Positions 1 to 6,942 of a DNA stretch of 8,670 nt are shown piece after piece; within the stretch, counting starts at the first letter, position 1, and every line of letters starts with the position of its first letter. The DNA lies in the NCBI GenBank assembly GCA_021158425.1, contig JAGGUR010000139.1, positions 1-8,670 on the forward strand, in the 5' to 3' direction. A program made the translations under genes and the position numbers. The DNA is from Candidatus Cloacimonadota bacterium. GTDB lineage: Bacteria; Cloacimonadota; Cloacimonadia; JGIOTU-2. The notes below the pieces were generated by a model that had not been told where the DNA came from, searched no databases, and saw only the letters and a program-made list of their open reading frames with translations.

Positions 1-753
1 TAGTTTAAAGTCACTTTCTGCATCTTCTTCATCAATAATAGTTTGAGAAATATCTGCAGCAGCTAATAAATCAATTGCAGCAAGAGGTAAAAGGATTGAT
101 GCACCTGCTCGTAAAGTTGTAGGAATTTCATCTTCATTTTCAGAATCAGTATCCCAGGTTAACTTTCCCCCAAGATTGCTAATACTTGCACCAATTCGGA
201 GGGGATTTAACAATAGCATAGTTCCTGCATCAAAAGCAAATCCAGTCCCTTTATTATCATAAAGAGTATGATTGATGTATTTTGCAGTTCCGCCAAGACT
301 CAATATTGGCAACAACTTTGCACCAGCAGATAATCCAAATGCCATTTCAGTATCGTCAAATTTTTCTCCAGTTGGCACATCATCTACACATTCAATAATG
401 TCACTTACACCAAAGCTGGTAAAGGTCAAAGCAACTGCACTACCTCTTTCATTACCCATAACAATTGTAGCTTGATAGTTTTGTCTGTCCAGGGTCATAA
501 TATTATACATACCACCAATTCTTGAGTTAGTAATCTGTGCTAATCCAGCGGGATTGAAATATGGACCATTTACATCATCTGCAACACCAGTAAACGCATT
601 ACCCATACCAGCCGACCTTGCTCCAATTGGTATACGCAAGAAAGCTCCACCCTCGCCACCTGAGGCATCACCATCTGCAAAAATAAAACCAACGGATAAA
701 CACATGATAGCAACAAAAGATATAATCATTTTTGTATATTTTGTATTTTTCAT
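1..753 (-). CDS. PorV/PorQ-family outer-membrane protein, 3' end beyond window
   Basis: The reading frame opens at an ATG (753-751) and runs off the left edge with 251 codons and no stop. Residues 1-26 form a signal peptide (basic start, hydrophobic core, then FADGD). The mature start carries the family hallmark: GGAFLRIPIGARSAGMGNAF at residues 35-54, then VADDVNGPYFNPAGLAQ at 57-73. Glycine-rich alternating segments typical of an outer-membrane beta-barrel follow. Known family members are about 300-380 residues, so roughly a quarter is probably missing. In T9SS bacteria PorV is an outer-membrane shuttle that receives cargo after translocation, and PorQ is a related accessory. Many FCB genomes carry several paralogues, so which role this one plays is open. 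The gap to the upstream cargo-like gene is only 14 bases, and the ribosome site GGAG (763-760) lies just after that gene's stop, so translational coupling is likely. Family assignment is firm; the exact role is not. Confidence 0.85.
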   Translation of the reverse strand, partial: MKNTKYTKMIISFVAIMCLSVGFIFADGDASGGEGGAFLRIPIGARSAGMGNAFTGVADDVNGPYFNPAGLAQITNSRIGGMYNIMTLDRQNYQATIVMGNERGSAVALTFTSFGVSDIIECVDDVPTGEKFDDTEMAFGLSAGAKLLPILSLGGTAKYINHTLYDNKGTGFAFDAGTMLLLNPLRIGASISNLGGKLTWDTDSENEDEIPTTLRAGASILLPLAAIDLLAAADISQTIIDEEDAESDFKL

Positions 754-757
754 CTTT

Positions 758-765
758 ATCTCCTT
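758..765 (-). promoter_or_regulatory. Ribosome binding site coupling the sorting-domain gene to the PorV-like gene
   Basis: On the minus strand AAGGAGAT (765-758) follows the TAA stop of the upstream gene (770-768) by two bases and ends four bases before the ATG at 753. A ribosome finishing the 903-residue protein would reach this site directly, which favours coupled translation. Confidence 0.6.
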
Positions 766-767
766 TC

Positions 768-3479
768 TTAGCGTAACACCGCTACTTTAATGATGGTTTT
801 CTCGCCAGCTTCATTCTCCACGATACAGAAGTAAACACCATTAGCCACATCTTTACCAACATCATTTTTCCCATCCCAGGTTAATGCATCTAATTCAGCC
901 ACTAACTGATTTGATACATCATAAATCTTAATTTTTACAGGTGAAAGTGGGTCATCAAAATTAGGATGAAATGTGCCAGAGCCAGGATTAAATGGATTTG
1001 GAGAGAAGTAGGGTTCTTTAGATGGTTCAACAGGTCCGAGCTCAACTATTACTTCGTTATTGTCTTCGTTATACTCCTCTACATTTTCGTCAGCATCCGC
1101 GCGGATATAAATATAATGAGTAAGTGTATCTGGCATAGTCCAATTCAGAATTACTGTTTCTTCATCTCCATTTCCCATTGGTCCAAGATTAAATGCTCCA
1201 ATCGGATTGACTGCTATCGTTGGGTCCCCATCATAGAAACGAACAACAAACTCTCCAACAGTAGCACCACCGTCAGTATGGCATTCAATGGTAGCTTCAA
1301 AAATTACTGAATCTCCCTCAGCAGGATTAAGATTTGATACGTCTACATTATCATCTGTTAGTTCTAAATCAACATTTGATGTCCAAAGAGTTACATAATT
1401 AGGTGCAGTTGTATCCGAAGTTGCTGTTGCTGTGGAGACTTTTAGTCCAATAAGCCCGTAATATTTAGTACTTTTTCGAAATACAACATCAGTTGTTTCA
1501 CCTGTTGCATCGTCGTATTTTCCATCACCATCTGTATCCCATTCCCAGAGTATGATAGGATCGCCATCAGGATCATAAGAGCCAGATCCATCCAATGTGA
1601 TTGTCTCTCCGGGTTTACCAGCATATGGACCACCAGGATCAGCAATCGGTGCATGGTCTACAGAATCATTTACTACTGTTGTGTGCACATCCATATCAGT
1701 CAAACTATCGCTACCAGTAACACGCAAAGTAACTTCAAAAGTATCTTCCACAGAATACTCCCACATTACAAATTCACCGATAGCATCAGGATTATCCCAA
1801 TCTATACCATCATCAGCATCAAAGTCCCATTCCCATTTAGTAATAAATTCATCTGGATTTTGATGGTAGGAATTGGTGCCTGAATAAGCAATAGGTGTAT
1901 CTGTTGGTTGTGGTAAGTTGGAAGAACTAATGACAGCTACGGGTTGTAATTGAACTACACCACGAGTTAATACTAATATTGAAGTAGGAGTTGTTCCTGC
2001 TGTCCAGGTGATAGCATAAGTTCCACCAGGCCAGGAACCATCTGCATTTTGTCCATAAGTGGTATTATCAAGCAGATAATCCGAAATTTCTTCATACCAA
2101 TCTATTGGAGCAGTACCAAATGTTGTTATGTCATAGAATTCCATAGCTTTTTTAAAACCATATAGTGCATAGTAATTTCCACCTAACATTTCACCAACCC
2201 ATTGTTCATCGGAGGTATCATAGAAGTGAACATCTAAAAAATTTAGTGCATCTACAACTGAAGAATCTGTGATTGCTGTACCTATGTAATAATGACTTGC
2301 CACACCTGCTCCTGTTTTAACATTATTATTCCAATAAGTCGGGGAGGTATAACCAAAACCACCATCAATATCCTGACTATATTCTAACCAATATGCCAGT
2401 TCATCTTTTACCCATTGTGGTGTTTGTATTGGTGGCATATTTTTTTCAATTGCTTCCAGAGCAAGCACAGGCCACTGGACAGCTGAGTTATCACTTGAGC
2501 CATAATTACTAGTAGTAGCACCATATCGCCAACCACCACGTTGATTTCCAGAAGATGCGTCCGTTTGTGACCATGCAATACAATTCATTGCATCTTCCAT
2601 AACTTCATAATATGTCATTCCTGCAAGGTTACCACTTGCAACAACACTATCAGGTTGATTGCTTGCCGCAACAGACAAGCACCCAATACCATTTGCATAT
2701 ACATTAGTAGAAAAATAAACTCCAAAACCATTACCATCAGTATCTGGATCACCAGCGGTTTGTACATTAATAGAAATTTTTCTGCCATGATGATTTATTA
2801 TCCAATCTAAGCCTAGTTGAACAGTTTCAGCATAAATATCCTCATCACGATCATTATTTCCGTGATGTGCATTTTCTTCAAATGCCAATACTGCTAACCC
2901 TGTATTACCCATTCCGTAATAATCACTTGAATCGTACCACCAGCCATTTGCATCTTGATCTAAGTACAACCAGCGCATACCGTCTTCAATAGCAGCATTA
3001 ATCCGCTGTTGCTTATCAATAATCGGGATTACATCAATAGAAGTTTGATCAATATCCACTTTACTGCTATCATCTGTAACAGTTAGAGTTGCGGTTTTTA
3101 ATCCTCCTGTAGTAAAGGTATGAGTTACAGCAATGTAGCGTGCATCAGTTACAGTTCCTGAATAAACACTATCTTCAACTATCCATTCATAAGTGCCATT
3201 GGTTGCATCGCCCCAATGTACATTACCCCAAATTGTAATTTCTCTGTCAACCCAACTATAATAATGAGGCATACAATTTACCATTGGTCCAGCTTGCTTT
3301 GAGCGCATTATTACATCCCAGTCACCAGGGTCATTCAATTCAGGTGGAGGAGGTGCTTTTGAATATTTTTCAAGCAACTCCTGTGCTTGGATTATCAGAT
3401 CATCTGCCAATACAGATGATAGCATTAAACCCAATGAAATAATAATTCCGATAAGTATCAATAGAATTTGTTTTTTCAT
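768..3479 (-). CDS. Secreted alpha/alpha-toroid protein with PKD, CARDB and T9SS sorting domains
   Basis: A complete 903-residue protein starting at ATG 3479 with GGAG nine bases upstream. Visible order: signal peptide 1-25 (cut near SVLA/DD), a proline-rich linker 42-50, a PKD/Ig-like domain about 65-152, a squalene-cyclase/prenyltransferase-type alpha/alpha-toroid about 158-510, two PKD domains about 513-605 and 610-698 (each with a WEWD strand), a CARDB-like domain about 702-815, and a C-terminal FlgD-Ig-like/T9SS type A sorting domain about 822-903 (SPNPFNPG, KIKIYDVSNQLV, WDGKND, NGVYFCIVENE, ending KVAVLR). Toroid repeats show degenerate QW-type motifs such as DANGWW (177-181), RGGWRYG (314-320), DIDGGFGY (370-377) and NADGSWPGG (478-486). 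The domains imply export by Sec, then T9SS passage to the cell surface or outside. No DxDD lies in the toroid, so cyclase activity is not supported; a binding or scaffold role, perhaps for glycan or lipid, is a guess. The preceding gene encodes a second toroid and the following one a PorV-like protein. Confidence 0.88.
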   Translation of the reverse strand: MKKQILLILIGIIISLGLMLSSVLADDLIIQAQELLEKYSKAPPPPELNDPGDWDVIMRSKQAGPMVNCMPHYYSWVDREITIWGNVHWGDATNGTYEWIVEDSVYSGTVTDARYIAVTHTFTTGGLKTATLTVTDDSSKVDIDQTSIDVIPIIDKQQRINAAIEDGMRWLYLDQDANGWWYDSSDYYGMGNTGLAVLAFEENAHHGNNDRDEDIYAETVQLGLDWIINHHGRKISINVQTAGDPDTDGNGFGVYFSTNVYANGIGCLSVAASNQPDSVVASGNLAGMTYYEVMEDAMNCIAWSQTDASSGNQRGGWRYGATTSNYGSSDNSAVQWPVLALEAIEKNMPPIQTPQWVKDELAYWLEYSQDIDGGFGYTSPTYWNNNVKTGAGVASHYYIGTAITDSSVVDALNFLDVHFYDTSDEQWVGEMLGGNYYALYGFKKAMEFYDITTFGTAPIDWYEEISDYLLDNTTYGQNADGSWPGGTYAITWTAGTTPTSILVLTRGVVQLQPVAVISSSNLPQPTDTPIAYSGTNSYHQNPDEFITKWEWDFDADDGIDWDNPDAIGEFVMWEYSVEDTFEVTLRVTGSDSLTDMDVHTTVVNDSVDHAPIADPGGPYAGKPGETITLDGSGSYDPDGDPIILWEWDTDGDGKYDDATGETTDVVFRKSTKYYGLIGLKVSTATATSDTTAPNYVTLWTSNVDLELTDDNVDVSNLNPAEGDSVIFEATIECHTDGGATVGEFVVRFYDGDPTIAVNPIGAFNLGPMGNGDEETVILNWTMPDTLTHYIYIRADADENVEEYNEDNNEVIVELGPVEPSKEPYFSPNPFNPGSGTFHPNFDDPLSPVKIKIYDVSNQLVAELDALTWDGKNDVGKDVANGVYFCIVENEAGEKTIIKVAVLR

Positions 3480-3504
3480 AGGATAATACTCCTTTCTTGT
3501 TTTT

Positions 3505-4608
3505 TTATCCTCTAATTTCTTCTAAACATAAAACACAATAACTTGTAACTAATACCTTGTTATTCTCTCTCCATCTTCCATTTTCATTCTGCCACCATCC
3601 CTCTTCATTTTGGATTTTTAGGATTTGATTAGCTAATTCTTCTCGCCAATTGTGTTTTACATTATTGTTATCAACAATAATATCCTCACCATAAACCCTT
3701 AATGCTCTTGCCATCGTATGATAGTAATAAAACAATCCTTGATTCCCCATTTTAGGTGTAGTTTCAATAACAAAATTATTCCTTATCCAATTATACGCAG
3801 CTTGAATTCGTGGGTCATCTCTGTCAAGTTTTGCATAAATCATACTTTTCAAACCAATATAGGTCATACTACCATAAGAGGCTACACCACCCGCTTTACT
3901 TTTTCCAGCTTCATACATAAATCCACCATCATTTTCTGAATATTCTTCTGGATTGTAAGCTTTTAGATTTTGACATCGTTGCAGGAAAACAAGCGCCCTT
4001 TTGAAAAATAGTTCCTTTGCTTCCTTGTTTTTAACTTCTTGTTTTTGAAGGTTCTCAATATCAGTTGGAATTGTTTCTTTTTCCATTAACGATTCAATTA
4101 CCCATTGCATATTAGATAAATCAGGTCTATTATCACTTTTATCATACCCAATTCCGCCATAATATAGACTGTCAGGTGAATATCCCTCAGATTCATCAAG
4201 TTGAATGTCTAATAAGAATTTTTCAGCTCTATCAATGAGTTCATCATATTTGGGGTCATTAGCTTCTTTCAACGCCATTAAACAAATTGAAGTATTGTAA
4301 TTAGGAAGGTCTCCAATATGGATTGAACCATCCAATTTAGCACAATTAACAATAAAATTCAATCCTTTTGCCACAGTTTCAAAATTTGAAGTAATATTAG
4401 GATTACTTCGTAACATAGCAACTACAACCAGAGCTGTAATTGCAGGATAATGTTCCCAACTTCCATCTTCTTTTTGTTGAGCTTCTAACCATGTTAATCC
4501 TAATTTAATAGAATGCTCAATTTCTCTTTGAATGGATAAATTGACTTTGGAATAAGAATTAGAAAAGCAGATGATTATCAGAAAGAATAAGACTAAAACT
4601 TTTTTCAC
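3505..4608 (-). CDS. Exported prenyltransferase/squalene-oxidase-repeat (alpha/alpha-toroid) protein
   Basis: A complete 367-residue protein that starts at GTG 4608, chosen because a near-perfect ribosome site (AAAGGAGGTG, 4623-4614) sits seven bases upstream and the frame begins directly with a signal peptide (residues 1-20, KK then a hydrophobic core, SYS/K). The rest is helical toroid repeats with QW-like motifs: WLEAQQKEDGSWEHY (40-54), FLLDIQLDESEGY (131-143), NDGGFMY (226-232) and ILKIQNEEGWW (329-339). A block around 239-300 with GGVASYGSMTYIGLKSMIYA, DDPRIQAAYNWI and GLFYYYHTMARAL resembles a family often annotated as squalene cyclase-like in Planctomycetota and other uncultured lineages, whose function is unknown to me. 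It has no sorting domain, so periplasmic location is likely. It shares the GVAS motif and toroid fold with the larger downstream protein, 25 bases away. A DRDD at 262-265 sits at the start of a helix outside the expected cyclase context, so catalysis is doubtful. Confidence 0.85.
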   Translation of the reverse strand: MKKVLVLFFLIIICFSNSYSKVNLSIQREIEHSIKLGLTWLEAQQKEDGSWEHYPAITALVVVAMLRSNPNITSNFETVAKGLNFIVNCAKLDGSIHIGDLPNYNTSICLMALKEANDPKYDELIDRAEKFLLDIQLDESEGYSPDSLYYGGIGYDKSDNRPDLSNMQWVIESLMEKETIPTDIENLQKQEVKNKEAKELFFKRALVFLQRCQNLKAYNPEEYSENDGGFMYEAGKSKAGGVASYGSMTYIGLKSMIYAKLDRDDPRIQAAYNWIRNNFVIETTPKMGNQGLFYYYHTMARALRVYGEDIIVDNNNVKHNWREELANQILKIQNEEGWWQNENGRWRENNKVLVTSYCVLCLEEIRG

Positions 4609-4613
4609 AAATT

Positions 4614-4623
4614 CACCTCCTTT
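4614..4623 (-). promoter_or_regulatory. Strong Shine-Dalgarno that fixes a GTG start
   Basis: AAAGGAGGTG on the minus strand is close to the full complement of the 16S rRNA tail. Its GGAGG core ends seven bases before GTG 4608. It is the best ribosome site in the window and supports the non-ATG start of the 367-residue toroid protein. Confidence 0.75.
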
Positions 4624-4624
4624 C

Positions 4625-4642
4625 GTGACAATATAGTGTCAC
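4625..4642 (-). promoter_or_regulatory. Perfect hairpin directly before a Shine-Dalgarno
   Basis: GTGACA (4625-4630) and TGTCAC (4637-4642) are a perfect 6-bp inverted repeat around a 6-base AT-rich loop, in the gap between the YdjY and toroid genes. It ends one base from the AAAGGAGG ribosome site. It could stabilise the downstream message after processing, tune translation or be a protein-binding operator. No U-run follows, so it is not an intrinsic terminator. Confidence 0.4.
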
Positions 4643-4661
4643 TAATAACCTGTATTTCATT

Positions 4662-5321
4662 TTAATTATTTGGTCTAATTATGATTTTAGCTTTCGTGCC
4701 TTTACTTGGTACAATTTTTGAGTTAACCGAGTAAAGCACATCATTATTTCGAGTTTCCAAAGGATTATCAATGATTGAATATGGGTCATGATATGTTGTA
4801 ATAATAGATTCTTCAATATCTGCCATAAAATGCCCTTCAACAAACATTGACCCCAAGAAAATCCAGGGTGTTTCCATCATTTCTTTTTCTCTAATAAGAT
4901 TATAAGCTAATTGTTCAATTCTTACATTTACAATGTTGTTAAGTGAATCAATCCATTCAACAAAAATTAATAATGAATCACTGTGAGAAATCTTATCTTT
5001 GTCTTGATAATCTGAATTTTGTTTGCATCCAAATCCCAACAATAGTAATGCGACTTGAAGATGCGAAGGCACAATATCTGTTTTCAAAACACTTTCATGC
5101 AATTTGCCATGCTTTCCACACAAAATCAATTCTATCATTCCTTTTTCCATATTAAACTCAGCAGGAAAAATGATTTCTCGTTTTTCTTTGTTTATGGTTA
5201 TATTTCCAATTTTATATAAATCATCATTGATTTTTTTAATCGTAGAATTTTGAATTTCATCAGCGACTAAAATATTAAAAAATAAACAAGTTAACAATAC
5301 AGTTATGATAATTTTTGGCAC
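4662..5321 (-). CDS. Exported YdjY-domain protein
   Basis: A complete 219-residue protein starting at GTG 5321. An in-frame TGA lies two codons upstream, so no longer start is possible, and GGGTGA (5330-5325) gives a ribosome site at short spacing. Residues 1-20 are a signal peptide (cut near LVA/DE). The body matches the YdjY domain as I know it: a strand REIIFPAEFN (48-57), GKHGKLHESVL (69-79), PSHLQVALLLLG (85-96), then a long insert, GSMFVEGHFMADIE (157-170), TTYHDPYSIIDNP (175-187) and a closing NDVLYSVNSKIVP (193-205). The biochemical function of YdjY domains is not established. It is the first gene of the four-gene set, 53 bases before the toroid gene. My impression that YdjY and toroid proteins recur as neighbours in other phyla is memory, not something shown here. 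Periplasmic location is inferred from the signal peptide and the absence of a membrane anchor. Confidence 0.8.
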   Translation of the reverse strand: MPKIIITVLLTCLFFNILVADEIQNSTIKKINDDLYKIGNITINKEKREIIFPAEFNMEKGMIELILCGKHGKLHESVLKTDIVPSHLQVALLLLGFGCKQNSDYQDKDKISHSDSLLIFVEWIDSLNNIVNVRIEQLAYNLIREKEMMETPWIFLGSMFVEGHFMADIEESIITTYHDPYSIIDNPLETRNNDVLYSVNSKIVPSKGTKAKIIIRPNN

Positions 5322-5324
5322 TTG

Positions 5325-5330
5325 TCACCC
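5325..5330 (-). promoter_or_regulatory. Ribosome binding site for the YdjY-domain gene
   Basis: GGGTGA on the minus strand lies three bases before GTG 5321, with the GGTG core at about five bases. The TGA inside it is an in-frame stop, so this GTG is the furthest upstream start possible for the gene. Confidence 0.5.
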
Positions 5331-5384
5331 ATTATTAAAGAATGATGTTATTAATTATAATTAGCATTTAAATAAAATAAAAAA

Positions 5385-5414
5385 ATTCTAACAAATAACA
5401 AAAAAGAAATACAA
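5385..5414 (-). promoter_or_regulatory. Possible promoter of the YdjY-toroid-PorV operon
   Basis: On the minus strand TTGTAT (5414-5409) and TAGAAT (5390-5385) are separated by 18 bases. TAGAAT is a 5/6 match to TATAAT, while the -35 is only 3/6. It would give a leader of about 60 bases. A perfect TTGACA also lies further up (5446-5441), but with only TAAAAA or AAAAAA at the proper distance. The whole 5322-5502 gap is so AT-rich that chance matches are expected, and the organism may use Bacteroidota-type promoters, so this is weak. Confidence 0.25.
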
Positions 5415-5502
5415 TGTTTTTTTATTAACATTCAAAATATTGTCAAGTTTTATATGAAAATATTCCTTATTAAATTATTTTTATATAAAATAGAATACAA
5501 AG

Positions 5503-6618
5503 TCAATTCATTTTATCATACTTTTCTTTAAATTGTTTTATACTTTTATAAATTGACTTTGCGGCTCTATTCTGGAAATCTTTATGTTGTAATTTTTGTT
5601 CTTCCCACTTATTAGATAGAAATGCAACCTCTACTAAAACAGCTGGCATAAAAGCTCCTCTAAGCACATAGAAATTTGCATGTTTAACTCCCTTATCTTT
5701 CGTGCCCAATTCTTTTACTAACGACTTCTGACACATCTCAGTCAAATCTATGCTCTCAATCAGGTATTCACTTTGCCGCATATCATAGAGTATAAAATCC
5801 AAATCAGTATACCGTTTGATGCTTTCTGGGTCCTCAAATCTGATAGCATCATTTTCCAGAGCCTCCACTGCTCGCGCCTCCGTAGTCTTTGCAGGCGAAA
5901 GGTAGTATACTTCCGTTCCATTAGCTCGTGTGTTTCTTGATGCATTGCAATGAATACTTACAAATAAATCTGCTTGATGGTTATTCGCAAACTCTGTTCT
6001 GTCCCCCAAAGAAACAAATCTATCGTCTTCACGAGTAAGTAATACCGTTACATCAAGATTTTTTTCAAGGAGTTCTTTTACTTTTTTTGCTATGTTTAAG
6101 ACTACATCTTTTTCCTTTAATTTTAGATACTTTCCAACTGCACCAGGATCTTTTCCTCCATGACCTGGGTCAATCACTATTCGTTTGATTAGATACTGTT
6201 CCATAGCAGTAAGATTAACAATTATTCTATTATTATTGAATACAACACGGTCAGGAAAGAACTTATTAGCACATAGATTTAAGAAATATTTCGGGATATA
6301 AAAATTACCATCTTGTATCTTTATATTATTATATAGATTATAGTTTTTTTTGCCAAATTTTACCCATTTATTATCAAAAAAGAACCTACACTTTTTATTA
6401 AAGATTGTAAAATCTATTATTTGTAAGTTTGGATTAATATCTAACCTAGCTTCCAATACTCGTGTTAAATCATAAATATCAATATAACTTCTGTTTTGCA
6501 GCTGGTATATTTGAAGATGGTCTTTTCTGGATGAATTAACATAAGATACTGTATATTCGCTTGCAAAAAGTGGAATTGCTAAAAACAAGAAAACAACTAT
6601 AAAAAATAATTTTTTCAT
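5503..6618 (-). CDS. N-acetylmuramoyl-L-alanine amidase (Amidase_3, AmiC-like)
   Basis: A complete 371-residue exported enzyme that should cleave the amide bond between N-acetylmuramic acid and the L-alanine of peptidoglycan stem peptides. It starts at ATG 6618 with AAAGGA eight bases upstream. Residues 1-19 are a signal peptide (cut near LFA/SEY). Residues about 22-137 form an N-terminal domain resembling the copper-amine-oxidase-N-like or AMIN-type domains that place such amidases at the envelope; this part is diverged. The catalytic domain runs from about 145 to 366: zinc ligands H153 (IDPGHGGKDPGA), E169 (KLKEKD) and H223 (FVSIHCNA), plus the catalytic glutamate E330 (VLVEVAFLSN). An insertion at about 240-290 matches the regulatory-helix region that gates the active site in AmiB/AmiC-type enzymes, which suggests activation by a partner, but this is inferred. 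It lies 181 bases upstream of the YdjY gene on the same strand and probably belongs to a separate transcript. Involvement in cell separation is the usual role. Confidence 0.93.
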   Translation of the reverse strand: MKKLFFIVVFLFLAIPLFASEYTVSYVNSSRKDHLQIYQLQNRSYIDIYDLTRVLEARLDINPNLQIIDFTIFNKKCRFFFDNKWVKFGKKNYNLYNNIKIQDGNFYIPKYFLNLCANKFFPDRVVFNNNRIIVNLTAMEQYLIKRIVIDPGHGGKDPGAVGKYLKLKEKDVVLNIAKKVKELLEKNLDVTVLLTREDDRFVSLGDRTEFANNHQADLFVSIHCNASRNTRANGTEVYYLSPAKTTEARAVEALENDAIRFEDPESIKRYTDLDFILYDMRQSEYLIESIDLTEMCQKSLVKELGTKDKGVKHANFYVLRGAFMPAVLVEVAFLSNKWEEQKLQHKDFQNRAAKSIYKSIKQFKEKYDKMN

Positions 6619-6634
6619 CTGAAAATCCTTTCAC

Positions 6635-6658
6635 CACAAAGTCACAAAGACACAAAGA
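6635..6658 (-). repeat. Three tandem 8-bp CACAAAGW units in the amidase leader
   Basis: CACAAAGT (6635-6642), CACAAAGA (6643-6650) and CACAAAGA (6651-6658) are direct tandem copies. On the minus strand they read as CTTTGTG units leading straight into GGTGAAAGGA, the ribosome-site region of the amidase gene, so they probably lie in its untranslated leader. Confidence 0.7.
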
Positions 6659-6675
6659 AAATAAATATAAACTCT

Positions 6676-6731
6676 CATTCCCATCCGTCTTGGCTCGGCC
6701 AAGCCGAGACAGAAGCCCCAGCTTGGGAATG
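6676..6731. repeat. 56-bp nested palindromic repeat
   Basis: Outer arms CATTCCCA (6676-6683) and TGGGAATG (6724-6731) are perfect 8-bp inverted repeats. Inside them GTCTTGGC (6687-6694) pairs with GCCGAGAC (6703-6710) with one G-T pair. The size and two-level palindrome suit a REP-like or MITE-like non-autonomous element. Confidence 0.6.
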
Positions 6732-6740
6732 CTTAATGCC

Positions 6741-6793
6741 ATTTTCATTCTCCTTTGCGTCCCCGAGGTATCAGGGACATGTATGTTTCATAT
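6741..6793. repeat. GGGACATG hairpin repeat, copy 1
   Basis: It begins ATTTTCAttcTCCTTTGCGT and ends GGGACATGTATGTTTCATAT (6774-6793). Between them GTCCC (6759-6763) pairs with GGGAC (6774-6778), extended by GA/TC past one mismatch. The final 20 bases are identical to copy 3. Confidence 0.7.
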
Positions 6794-6803
6794 GTAAATA
6801 CCT

Positions 6804-6830
6804 TGCCACAGGGACACAGAGAACACAGAG
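6804..6830 (+). repeat. CACAGAG tandem repeat
   Basis: ACACAGAG occurs at 6814-6821 and 6823-6830, following CCACAGGGAC. It looks like a diverged relative of the CACAAAGA units at 6635-6658, with a similar 8-9 base period. Confidence 0.45.
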
Positions 6831-6911
6831 ATAATTTCTATTTCTTGTTTTATTATCCAATGTTTCTGTCCCTGCAGATAATTTTCAAGCTCCTTTGCCT
6901 GCCCCCGCCTG

Positions 6912-6942
6912 CCCCGTGAAATTTCTTCCTATTTCACTGGGG
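6912..6942. repeat. Long hairpin with CCCC/GGGG base
   Basis: CCCCGTGAAAT (6912-6922) pairs with ATTTCAC (6931-6937) and GGGG (6939-6942), with one bulged T at 6938 and an 8-base loop: 11 base pairs. Just before it, 6881-6898 (ATTTTCAagcTCCTTTGC) matches the start of the GGGACATG repeat, so a truncated copy of that repeat may abut this hairpin. Confidence 0.6.

Noticed and set aside
1809..1820. DADD at residues 554-557 of the 903-residue protein, matching the class II terpene cyclase DxDD motif
   Set aside because: It lies in the WEWDFDADDG turn of a PKD domain, outside the toroid, where acidic turns are normal.
554..1863. Plus-strand open frames of 76-114 codons opposite the PorV-like and large toroid genes
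   Set aside because: They are antisense shadows of strongly supported minus-strand proteins, with no recognisable domains or ribosome sites.
3814..3825. DRDD at residues 262-265 of the 367-residue toroid protein as a cyclase active site
   Set aside because: It begins a surface-type helix (DDPRIQAAYNWI) and lacks the following threonine-alanine context of squalene-hopene cyclases. The DDPR part looks like a family helix cap.
4567..4608. Lipoprotein signal (C14 in the 367-residue protein)
   Set aside because: The residues before the cysteine are III, not the small residue needed at the lipobox -1 position; an ordinary signal peptide fits better.
5322..5502. Intrinsic terminator after the amidase gene
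   Set aside because: Only AT-rich stretches are present; no GC stem followed by a U-run could be found on the minus strand.
6536..6748. 70-codon minus-strand open frame overlapping the amidase start
   Set aside because: It spans the nested palindrome and the amidase signal-peptide region in another frame; both parts are better explained by the repeat and by the amidase.
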